Assembly: GCA_019428955.1 (NCBI GenBank)
Contig: JAHYJF010000050.1
Span: forward strand, 1-15,973
Source of the DNA: Burkholderiaceae bacterium
GTDB taxonomy: Bacteria > Pseudomonadota > Gammaproteobacteria > Burkholderiales > Burkholderiaceae_E
Length of the DNA: 15,973 bases
Direction: 5' to 3'
The position numbers were made by a program, and so were the translations under genes. The notes beneath the pieces were generated by a model. The model did not search any database. It was not told the origin of the DNA and saw only the letters and a program-made list of their open reading frames with translations. Positions 7,213 through 13,622 of the stretch are shown here, one piece after another. Each line of letters starts with the position of its first letter. Position 1 is the first letter of the stretch.

Positions 7213-8300
7213 GGTGCATCCTGTTGCCAGCGGATCACCGCGTCGGCGGGCAGGCCCGGCGTGGCGCGATGCTGCGGGTTGGCATCCAGGTAGAGCCGCA
7301 CCTCGTAGACCAGCTTCACGCGCTCGTCCGGGGTCTGCACCTCCTTGGGCGTGAACTGGGCCTGGGAAGCGATGTAGCGCACTGTCGCCGGTAACGGATC
7401 GTCGGGGAACGCGTCGGTAAAGACGCGTGCCGGCAAGCCCAGGCGCACCTTTCCGATCGCCTGCCCCGGCACGTAGACCTGGAGATAGAGCCGGTCGAGA
7501 TCGACGATGTCGAACAGCGGCGACCCCGCCGCCACGACTTCACCGGCGTTCACCAGGCGCTGGGTGACGATGCCGGAGGCCGGCGCGGCGATGGTGAGAT
7601 CGGCGCGCACGCTCTCGGCCTCCGCCAGTCCCGCCCGCGCCTGGTCGAGCTGGGCGGCCAGAGCCCTCACCTCGTCCGCCTTGGCGCCCAGCCGCTCGTC
7701 GCCCAGGCGGGCCTGGGCGAGCTGCCGCTCCGCCACCCGCACCGCTTCTTCCGCCGAGCGCGCCTGGTTGGCCGCGACTTCGCTCGCCAGCGCCATCTGC
7801 TCGTAACGGCGGCGGTCCACCGTGCCCGTTTCGGCCAGGCGGCGGAAGCGCTCGGCGTCGCGTGCCGCCTGCTCGGCGCTGAAACGAGCCGAAGCCCATT
7901 GTGCGCGGGCGTGGGCGAGGTTGGCCTCGGCGGTCTGGATGGCGAGCGGCAGGTCCTTGCGCGCAACTTCCAGGGCGGTGGTGGCCGCCTGCACCTGGGC
8001 TTGCAGCGCTGCCGCCGCATGGCGTGCCTGGTCGACCTTGGCGCGCACCTGGGCATCGTCCAGCCGCGCCAGCACCTGGCCGCGCTCGACGCTGTCGCCC
8101 TCGCGAGCCAGTAGTTCGGCCACCTTGCCCGGCCCCTTGCCGGCAACGATGAAATTGTCGCCCTCGATACGGCCGTTGGCCTGGACTAACCCCTCCGGCA
8201 AAGGCGGAGTGCGCAGCCACAGCCACCAGGCCGCGGCCGCCAGCACGATCAGCAGGAGCAGGCCCGCTGCGAGCCAGGTTGAAGGGAAGGGTTTTTTCAT
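7191..8300 (-). CDS. HlyD-family membrane fusion (periplasmic adaptor) protein, YbhG-like
   Basis: 369 residues. An uncleaved N-terminal membrane anchor (about 9-29) is followed by the first lipoyl half (about 39-82: V-Q-A-N-G-R-I-E-G-D, later GDSVERGQVLARLDD). A long alanine-rich helical hairpin spans about 84-233. The second lipoyl half (about 234-268) contains APASGIVTQRLVNAGEVV, and the beta-barrel segment DLDRLYLQVYVPG follows. Adaptors of this type bridge an inner-membrane ABC transporter to an outer-membrane channel. No outer-membrane factor gene is present in the window, so a TolC-like protein encoded elsewhere would be needed. AGGA lies 8 nt before the ATG. The 3' end overlaps the ATPase gene by 22 nt, and the gap to the patatin-like gene upstream is 24 nt. 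Confidence 0.93.
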   Translation of the reverse strand: MKKPFPSTWLAAGLLLLIVLAAAAWWLWLRTPPLPEGLVQANGRIEGDNFIVAGKGPGKVAELLAREGDSVERGQVLARLDDAQVRAKVDQARHAAAALQAQVQAATTALEVARKDLPLAIQTAEANLAHARAQWASARFSAEQAARDAERFRRLAETGTVDRRRYEQMALASEVAANQARSAEEAVRVAERQLAQARLGDERLGAKADEVRALAAQLDQARAGLAEAESVRADLTIAAPASGIVTQRLVNAGEVVAAGSPLFDIVDLDRLYLQVYVPGQAIGKVRLGLPARVFTDAFPDDPLPATVRYIASQAQFTPKEVQTPDERVKLVYEVRLYLDANPQHRATPGLPADAVIRWQQDAPWARPRW

Positions 8301-8324
8301 TTTGGCGATCCTGTTTCTTGAGAG

Positions 8325-8960
8325 CTAGGGTTTTCCCTTTACGCGCGAATCGGGGTGGGATACCCGGCTCGCCACGATGTCGTGGTTGAGGTCGACGGCG
8401 ATAACCAGGTCGGCGACCATGGCGCGCACTACGCTCACCGGCACCGGATCAATCAGACCGTCGTCGACGAGGATGCGGCCGTTGCTGCGTAGCGGAGTGA
8501 AGATGCCGGGTACTGAGATGCTGGCGCGCACCGCCTCGATCAGGTCGCCGGCCCCGCACGCCACCTCCTCGCCGCTCATGATGCAGGTAGCCACAGCACG
8601 GAAGGGGATCGGCAGATCCTTGATGCTCGCGGCCAGCACATGGGCGCGCACGAAGTCAGCGATCTTCTGGCCGTCGATCAGCCCCGACCAGGGGAATGCC
8701 GGGTCGAGCAGGGGAACGATGTCTTTCCAGTCGACATCGAGAAATCTCGCCGCCAGACCATCCAGCTTGCCCGCAGCGAAGATAGCCCCGATCAAGGCCC
8801 CCATGCCGGTGCCGGCGATCACGTCGATTTCGATGCCGGCCTCCTTGATGGCGCGTAACACGCCGATGTGCGCCAGCCCCCGCGCCGAACCGCTGCCCAA
8901 GGTCAGGCAGACCTTGCGCGCGGGTGGCTTCGAAACGGTTTCGAGGGCGGGTTTCGCCAT
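8325..8960 (-). CDS. Patatin-like (RssA-type) protein with the catalytic serine replaced by glycine
   Basis: 211 residues from the ATG at 8960, two bases after the stop of the UbiB-like gene. The longer open frame upstream lies inside that gene and is not patatin-like. The fold markers are present: oxyanion loop GSGSARGLAHIGVL (22-35), then VIAGTGMGALIGAIFAAG (47-64), and VDDGLIDPVPVS (165-176) at the Asp of the dyad. Patatins are Ser-Asp lipid acyl hydrolases whose nucleophile is the serine of G-x-S-x-G. Here the motif is G-T-G-M-G, so residue 52 is glycine; the DNA codons read ggc acc ggc atg ggg. The D-G-G motif is D-D-G. The rest of the frame is undamaged and of normal length, so this looks like a non-catalytic homologue or a single-base substitution, not a decayed gene. 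Position in the cluster suggests a lipid-related role. Confidence 0.88.
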   Translation of the reverse strand: MAKPALETVSKPPARKVCLTLGSGSARGLAHIGVLRAIKEAGIEIDVIAGTGMGALIGAIFAAGKLDGLAARFLDVDWKDIVPLLDPAFPWSGLIDGQKIADFVRAHVLAASIKDLPIPFRAVATCIMSGEEVACGAGDLIEAVRASISVPGIFTPLRSNGRILVDDGLIDPVPVSVVRAMVADLVIAVDLNHDIVASRVSHPDSRVKGKP

Positions 8961-8962
8961 CT

Positions 8963-10642
8963 CTAACCTTTGCCGCCACGCCAGATGGAGAACAGCACCC
9001 AGATGCCGCCAATGACGGTGGCAACGAAGCCCAGTAGGCCCAAGAAGGGTAAGCCCAGCCAAGTGGGGCCGCCGGGCACGGTCATGATGATGGACGAGCC
9101 GACGATAAGCGCGGCTATGATGATGCCGACGGTTAGCCGACTGGCGGCGCGGTCGAGCTGGTCGCCGAAATGCTTGAGGGGAAGGACCTCGACTTGCACC
9201 TGGAGCTTGCCGCGTCGCGCGGATTGCAGGAGCCGGCGCAGATCTTGCGGCAGCCCGGCGATGAGGGCGAGCGCGCTGCTCAGGGTGCGCCAGCCGCGCT
9301 GAACAACGGCACCGGGCGCGGCGTGGGCGAGCAATACCTGTTCGAGAAACGGGGTGGCCTCGCCCACCATCTCGAAATCGGGATCGAGCTGACGTCCCAG
9401 CCCCTCCAGTGTGATGAAGGCCTTGATTAGCAGCGCCAGGTCGGGCGGCAGGACGAGGCCATGCTCACGCAGAATAGCGACCAGGTCAGACAGCATGGCG
9501 CCGAGATCGAGGTTCTTGAGCGGCACGCCGTGATACTGGTCGACGAAGGCGTCGATTTCGGGCTGCAGGGTCTCGCTGTCGATCTGGGCACCGCCGCTCC
9601 AGTCCAGCAGTACTTCGGCCACCTTTTCCGCATCGTGGCTGACGAGCCCGTGCAGCAGCACAGCCAGCTGATAGCGGCGCTCCTCGGACAGGCGCCCCAC
9701 CATGCCGAAATCGATGAAGGCGATGCGGTTGTCCGGCACGTAGATTACGTTGCCAGGATGCGGGTCGGCGTGGAAGAAACCGTCTTCCAGGATCATCTTG
9801 AGCACGGCCTGGGCGCCCCGTCTGGCCAGCTGTTTGCGATCCAGGCCAGCGCTTTCCACGGCGTAGAGATCGCGACCGTGAATTCCCTCGATGTAGTCTT
9901 GGACATTGAGCCGCTCGCAGGTCCACGGCCAGTGGATGCAGGGCACGATGATCTCGGGGTGTGCGGCGAAGTTGGCGGCGATGCGCTCGGCGCTGCGGCC
10001 CTCGGCGGAAAAATCCAGCTCGCGGCGCAGCGACAGGGTGAACTGGCGCACCACCTCCCGCGGCCGGTAACGGCCCAGCTCTGGCGCTTCCGCCTCGAAG
10101 ATCTCGGCGAGGCGGGACAGTAGGCGCAGGTCGGCCTCGACGATCGGCCGGATGCCGGGGCGCCGCACCTTAAGGATGACCGCCGTGCCGTCCGGAAGCC
10201 AGGCGCGGTGCACCTGCGCCAGCGAGGCCGCCGCCAGCGCCTCCGGTTCCAGGCGCGGAAAGACCGCCTCGGGCGGCTCGCCGAGGTCCTCTGTCAGCTG
10301 CGGCAACAGCTCGGCGAAAGCGAGGGCGGGCGCCATATCCTGCAGCTTGCTGAACTCGGCGATCCATTCTGCTGAGAACAGATCGACGCGGGTGGCGAGG
10401 ATCTGACCCAGCTTGACGAAGCTCGGCCCCATCTCCTCCAGCGCACGGCGCACGCGGGCCGGCGGTTCCAGCCGCGCCAGCTCCTCCGGTTCGTGCCAGT
10501 GCAGGGCGCGGCCGGCACGCTCCAGCGCGCCGGCCATGCCGATCCGCCGCACCAGATCACCGAAGCCATAACGGATCAGGACAGAGGCGATGTCATGCAG
10601 GCGTCCCAGGTCGCGGACGGCGCTGATCGCTTGCCACAGCAT
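8963..10642 (-). CDS. UbiB/AarF (ABC1) family atypical kinase-like protein
   Basis: 559 residues from the ATG at 10642, whose A is the last base of the previous stop (TGATG). A TTG codon before it is less likely. All family hallmarks are present: the KxGQ element PSFVKLGQILATR (73-85), the alanine-rich loop AAASLAQVH (137-145), the lysine in VILKVRRPG (K158), ExD (E208, D210), HADPHPGN (291-298) and IDFG (310-313). The C-terminus carries two membrane helices (about 502-521 and 526-552), as in UbiB. UbiB and its eukaryotic relatives are ATPases that support ubiquinone synthesis and lipid or isoprenoid handling in the membrane. This copy sits in an exporter cluster and not beside ubiE/ubiJ, so it is probably an accessory paralogue; I therefore do not assign ubiB. 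The substrate is unknown. Confidence 0.92.
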   Translation of the reverse strand: MLWQAISAVRDLGRLHDIASVLIRYGFGDLVRRIGMAGALERAGRALHWHEPEELARLEPPARVRRALEEMGPSFVKLGQILATRVDLFSAEWIAEFSKLQDMAPALAFAELLPQLTEDLGEPPEAVFPRLEPEALAAASLAQVHRAWLPDGTAVILKVRRPGIRPIVEADLRLLSRLAEIFEAEAPELGRYRPREVVRQFTLSLRRELDFSAEGRSAERIAANFAAHPEIIVPCIHWPWTCERLNVQDYIEGIHGRDLYAVESAGLDRKQLARRGAQAVLKMILEDGFFHADPHPGNVIYVPDNRIAFIDFGMVGRLSEERRYQLAVLLHGLVSHDAEKVAEVLLDWSGGAQIDSETLQPEIDAFVDQYHGVPLKNLDLGAMLSDLVAILREHGLVLPPDLALLIKAFITLEGLGRQLDPDFEMVGEATPFLEQVLLAHAAPGAVVQRGWRTLSSALALIAGLPQDLRRLLQSARRGKLQVQVEVLPLKHFGDQLDRAASRLTVGIIIAALIVGSSIIMTVPGGPTWLGLPFLGLLGFVATVIGGIWVLFSIWRGGKG

Positions 10643-11508
10643 CAAATATCCTTGTCAGTATCTTTCGATTCCAGGCGGGCAGAGATGCCCTGGAGCAGGC
10701 CGGCGGCCAAACCGGCTAGCAGCGCAGCTTCATGGCGCAGGACTTCCGTCCCCTTTTTGGCCTGATCGTGAGCGCTTACCGTAATGGCTTGGGCCAATTG
10801 ATCGAGCGCGATCTTGGTACGTTGTCCGACTGCCGAGCCACTGGTGCGGGTATGTTCGGCAAGCTCAGAGAGGGTGGCCTGGACGACGCCCTGGGTATTG
10901 CGCGCGGCGTCCTGCAGTGTTTCGATGAACAGCGTCTGGAGCGTGACGAGATCGTCCGCCGCCAGCTTCAGCCCCTGCCGGGAGAACTCGTCTGTGCGCC
11001 CGGCGGCTTCCTGAATGGCTAACTGGGCGGCCTCCGCTGCCCCGGCCAGCGCTTCGTCCAGACCGCGCATAGCCTCTTTCAGCGCTTGTCCGCCACGTTC
11101 CCCGAGCGGAGCGGCGCCTTCGCGGGCGCCTTTGACCACGGCCGCCGCCACGCGTTTGAGTGCGTCGGTGTCGAGGCTGCCGCGCGTGAGCGAATCGAGC
11201 GTGATCGCGCGCACTTGGGCGGCGATCGTTGACGGATCGGTGGCAAGGGTACCTTGCACTCGTTGCTCGATTTCCTCTGGCATCATCGAGGGAAGACGTC
11301 CCTGATCCTTGAGCATCCGGTCGATCTCGACCTCGGCCTGCAGCCAGTCCTCTGCCACGTCACCGCCCAGAAAGCCGCGCTTTCCCGCTCGAAAATAAGC
11401 GGCCTCCGCGATCATTCGATAGCGTTCCTCCGCGGTGACGGGCGGATTCTTCTCCGCAACGGATTCCGGCGTCCCATTCTTTACAGTAGTGGATTTAGCT
11501 TTTGCCAT
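10642..11508 (-). CDS. DUF2934-containing helical protein of unknown function (DUF6781-like C-terminal part)
   Basis: 288 residues with a strong ribosome site (GGAG, 8 nt before the ATG). After a disordered Lys/Thr-rich start, residues about 27-66 match the DUF2934 pattern (ERYRMIAEAAYFRAGKRGF then DWLQAEVEIDRML). The remainder (about 85-285) is predicted to be almost entirely alpha-helical, rich in Ala, Glu and Gln, and resembles phasin-like or coiled-coil helical bundles. A region near 260-278 (AALLAGLAAGLLQGI) is amphipathic to hydrophobic and could touch a membrane. It has no catalytic motif. It overlaps the UbiB-like gene by one base and lies 83 nt after tetR, so it may be a partner or scaffold of the kinase-like protein. 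The family assignment is from recognised pattern only; no role is known to me. Confidence 0.8.
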   Translation of the reverse strand: MAKAKSTTVKNGTPESVAEKNPPVTAEERYRMIAEAAYFRAGKRGFLGGDVAEDWLQAEVEIDRMLKDQGRLPSMMPEEIEQRVQGTLATDPSTIAAQVRAITLDSLTRGSLDTDALKRVAAAVVKGAREGAAPLGERGGQALKEAMRGLDEALAGAAEAAQLAIQEAAGRTDEFSRQGLKLAADDLVTLQTLFIETLQDAARNTQGVVQATLSELAEHTRTSGSAVGQRTKIALDQLAQAITVSAHDQAKKGTEVLRHEAALLAGLAAGLLQGISARLESKDTDKDI

Positions 11509-11591
11509 GGTCGCTGCTCCTTTTCAAAGTGAGTGTGCGAATAAATCGGCGTGTACAGGCATCGATTTGATCTCCTCCAGGAACCTGTTCG

Positions 11592-12218
11592 TCAGCCTGC
11601 CTCCCCATCGACTGCGGCTAGACTCCGTTTCAGCAGTTCGCATACGTGGCGTGCCAATACCTCTGGTCTGTGCTGATGTGGCCGATGTCCTGGCATGAAC
11701 TTACGGGTTGCACCGGTCTGGAAATGGAAGATCACCAAGCCTAAGATCGACATCGCAAGTAGGTGAGCATCCTGATGCGGGTCCAGCTCGCTGGCGAGAT
11801 CATGGACAGCAACGAATAGATCCCTGAAAACATATTTAGCCAAGGTATTCTGACGCGTCTCGTCGGTGTCAAGGAGTACCCACTGAATCAGCCGCAGAAA
11901 GTCCTTATCCGTGGCCATCATCCGGGCAAGACCGGCAACAAAGCGTTCAAGCCTCTCCCATGGGACACCGTTGCCGGCCAGCAGATCTTTCAGCGTCAGT
12001 TCTCTTTCCCGGAATTGGTATGCCACCGCATCCAGGTAGAGCTGATCCTTGTCGGAGAAATGGTAGTAAAGCGCCGCTTGGGTGAGGCCGACGACGGCAG
12101 CGACATCGCGCATCGAAACGCCGTAATAGCCGTGCTGGGCAAATAGAGGCGCCGATAGCTCAAGAATCTCTTCCCGCGTTTTCCTTTTGGGGGTGCCTTT
12201 AATCATCTGATTGCCCAT
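11592..12218 (-). CDS. TetR/AcrR-family transcriptional regulator
   Basis: 208 residues. The N-terminal helix-turn-helix (about 12-64) is typical: TREEILELSAPLFAQHGYYG, then SMRDVAAVVGLTQAALYYHF and a following DKDQLYLDAV. The ligand-binding part (about 70-205) is all-helical and does not identify an effector. Such proteins usually repress their own gene and an adjacent efflux gene set until a small molecule binds. It is first in the eight-gene cluster, with a palindromic candidate operator 27-34 nt before its ATG. The start at 12218 was chosen because it fits the promoter; an internal ATG four codons later (MIKG) is possible. In E. coli the TetR-type CecR (YbiH) similarly controls ybhGFSR, but the C-terminal half here does not look like CecR. 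Confidence 0.93.
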   Translation of the reverse strand: MGNQMIKGTPKRKTREEILELSAPLFAQHGYYGVSMRDVAAVVGLTQAALYYHFSDKDQLYLDAVAYQFRERELTLKDLLAGNGVPWERLERFVAGLARMMATDKDFLRLIQWVLLDTDETRQNTLAKYVFRDLFVAVHDLASELDPHQDAHLLAMSILGLVIFHFQTGATRKFMPGHRPHQHRPEVLARHVCELLKRSLAAVDGEAG

Positions 12219-12240
12219 GGATAGGCCCCAACAATAAACT

Positions 12241-12256
12241 TAACGAACGTTCAGTA
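12241..12256. promoter_or_regulatory. Candidate TetR operator overlapping the transcription start
   Basis: TAACGAACGTTCAGTA has a perfect 8-bp core palindrome (GAACGTTC, 12245-12252) and 12 of 16 symmetric positions overall. It lies directly after the -10 box and about 30 nt before the tetR ATG, where a bound repressor would block initiation. No second copy was noticed in the 83-nt gap between tetR and the next gene. Confidence 0.55.
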
Positions 12257-12257
12257 T

Positions 12258-12285
12258 AGTATACCGGGGTGCTATTGATTGGCAA
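12258..12285 (-). promoter_or_regulatory. Candidate sigma70 promoter for tetR and the cluster
   Basis: On the minus strand TTGCCA (12285-12280) and TATACT (12263-12258) are separated by 16 bp, each matching consensus at 5 of 6 positions. A second overlapping TATACT occupies 12258-12253. Transcription would start near 12250, inside the palindrome described at 12241-12256. Confidence 0.6.
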
Positions 12286-12409
12286 GTTGCCTACGGAAAT
12301 TGCCGACAGAAATTCTTGTTTCGGTGTCCGCACCGCCGGATTTGGGCATGTCCAGTGGGGAATGCCGTTGGTGCATCAGCGATCCCGGGTTGCTGCGTTG
12401 CCCTATGCC

Positions 12410-12693
12410 GGGGTCGATTCATACCTTGGTGCAAGCTACTCCAACAAAGGAGATTTTCTGATTGAAGGGCAGGATATCGGAGATGGGGTTGAGACTGTTT
12501 ATGGTTGCCGCGAGTATGAATGGTTTTGGACTATTAACTACTCCGATCTGCCGAAGTTGGCGATGCGCTAGGGACAAAAGCAAATTTGCTAAGTACCCCG
12601 GAAAAGCGATTTGGAGATGCTGCAGCTGATCAGCTTGGTGCATTTCTCGAGGAAAACCAGATTCCGTACAAAAATCTGGATTCATATAGGTGA
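12410..12693 (+). pseudogene. Frameshifted remnant of a small uncharacterised protein
   Basis: From about 12410 the plus strand encodes GVDSYLGASYSNKGDF, then EGQDIGDGVETVYG and EYEWFWTINYSDLPKL. The frame stops at 12571, but the next frame continues directly as GDALGTKANLLSTPEKRFG and ends with FLEENQIPYKNLDSYR and TGA at 12691-12693. A single lost base near 12560 explains the break. The composition and the ending Q-I-P-Y resemble small hypothetical proteins found near toxin or immunity genes, but I cannot name the family. No plausible start with a ribosome site precedes the conserved part; a GTG at 12269 keeps the frame open, but the intervening residues look unlike the rest. The 5' end is probably also lost. 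Confidence 0.65.
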
Positions 12694-12945
12694 CTAATAT
12701 TGAATTCAGGAGTCCATCGACTCACTCCAGTCGACCGGCTACGCCGGCAGCTGAGTTCAGATGTCGAAAGTCTGTTTCCTGACTGCAATCGATAGCCCGC
12801 GGTCGCAAGAGTTGGAAGCGGCCATTGGGATGATTTTCACAACTATGGCCGGTGGCGATACCAATACCGGCCTTTGCAACATCAATGCTCCGCCGGCAGC
12901 AATGGCCGAGTTGTGTGAATTGGCTTAGCGGCGGGTATCGGAATA
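12694..12945. other. Intergenic stretch without a recognisable gene
   Basis: About 250 bp of lower GC than the core genes, with stops in all frames that matter and no ribosome site followed by a credible protein. A small stem (CCGGC-TAC-GCCGG near 12737-12749) is visible. The style, with short GC blocks such as GGAAGCGGCCATT, resembles dispersed non-coding sequence seen beside mobile DNA in proteobacteria, but I cannot show that it is repeated here. Confidence 0.4.
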
Positions 12946-13100
12946 TTGTGTTGAAGAAGTCGATTTCTCGGGGGGGCATTTTCGGCCGATGGAAAATCGA
13001 CATCGCAGATCGCCTCAGGATCGACGATTGCGAGTCTCGGAAGGGGATAAGCAACCCTGAAATTCGCCAATATTTTGTCGGGCCGACTTTTTCAACAGAA
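12946..13100. repeat. Short inverted-repeat-bounded element, MITE-like candidate
   Basis: TTGTGTTGAAGAAGTCG (12946-12962) and the reverse complement of 13084-13100 (TTCTGTTGAAAAAGTCG) match at 15 of 17 positions, with a core of TGTTGAARAAGTCG. The 155-bp unit has no coding capacity. Both flanks place TA next to the ends, which would fit a TA target duplication, but two bases prove little. Ends of this type occur on insertion sequences, so this may be an internally deleted IS or a miniature element. Confidence 0.45.
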
Positions 13101-13398
13101 TAGGAATACATCTCCCGCTCGGCTGCGGCTGTGTGGGAGTGGTGTGTGGCAGGCCTTCGAGACCTGTATCGAACAATGTTTGCCCCCGAACGCCCCTACC
13201 TAGCAGTTGCCAACCACAACCGACCACCCCCAAACCCGCACCAATACTGGAAGCGGCCTCGCGCACGCTCGCGAAACCACCAGATAAGAACGGAGAACAG
13301 AGAGGCCAGGGAGGGCCAAAAGCGCGGAAATGCGGGGGCGCCGCTCACGAGGCAAACCCGCGACGGCCCGCCTGGACTGGCGCTGCGAGCAGACGCGA
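13101..13398. other. Intergenic region between the MITE-like element and the tRNA terminator
   Basis: Open frames here have no ribosome site or recognisable domain, and some run on through the tRNA gene on the opposite strand. An imperfect CTCCC/GGGAG pair (13112-13139) could fold weakly. I see nothing else. Confidence 0.4.
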
Positions 13399-13425
13399 AA
13401 AAGCCCGAAACGGGTTCGGGCTTTT
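13399..13425 (-). terminator. Intrinsic terminator of the tRNA-Phe gene
   Basis: A perfect 11-bp stem (AAAAGCCCGAA at 13399-13409 with TTCGGGCTTTT at 13415-13425) and a 5-nt loop. Read on the minus strand it ends in a T-run and lies 5 nt beyond the tRNA CCA end. The flanking A/T runs could make it work in both directions. Confidence 0.88.
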
Positions 13426-13430
13426 GAATT

Positions 13431-13506
<76 letters not shown>

Positions 13507-13548
13507 TCGTCCTGCAGTCACGGCGCATTGCACCCCGTGAGGGTGGCG

Positions 13549-13554
13549 ATTATA
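13549..13554 (-). promoter_or_regulatory. Candidate -10 box for tRNA-Phe
   Basis: A consensus TATAAT on the minus strand, 43 nt upstream of the tRNA 5' end, consistent with a short leader removed by RNase P. No good -35 box is visible at 16-18 bp. Confidence 0.5.
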
Positions 13555-13610
13555 GCAAGCATAGCCGCCGTCCGCCTGGATTCTGGCTCTAAGGGCGCCC
13601 GGCCCGCCTC

Positions 13611-13616
13611 TATAAT
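13611..13616 (+). promoter_or_regulatory. Candidate -10 box of a leaderless ubiH-like transcript
   Basis: A perfect TATAAT ends 6 nt before the ATG at 13623, so the expected transcription start would fall at the ATG itself. No Shine-Dalgarno sequence precedes that ATG, which supports a leaderless start. No strong -35 box is seen, and the match may be chance. Confidence 0.45.
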
Positions 13617-13622
13617 GCTGCC

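Noticed and set aside
5284..7293. 669-codon open frame on the plus strand opposite the double-ATPase gene
   Set aside because: It is the antisense shadow of a GC-rich gene with clear ABC motifs; the translation is His/Arg/Gln-rich and shows no domain.
12269..12409. Upstream part of the open frame starting with GTG at 12269 as the true N-terminus of the orphan gene
   Set aside because: No ribosome site, it lies over the tetR promoter, and its residues do not resemble the conserved part that follows.
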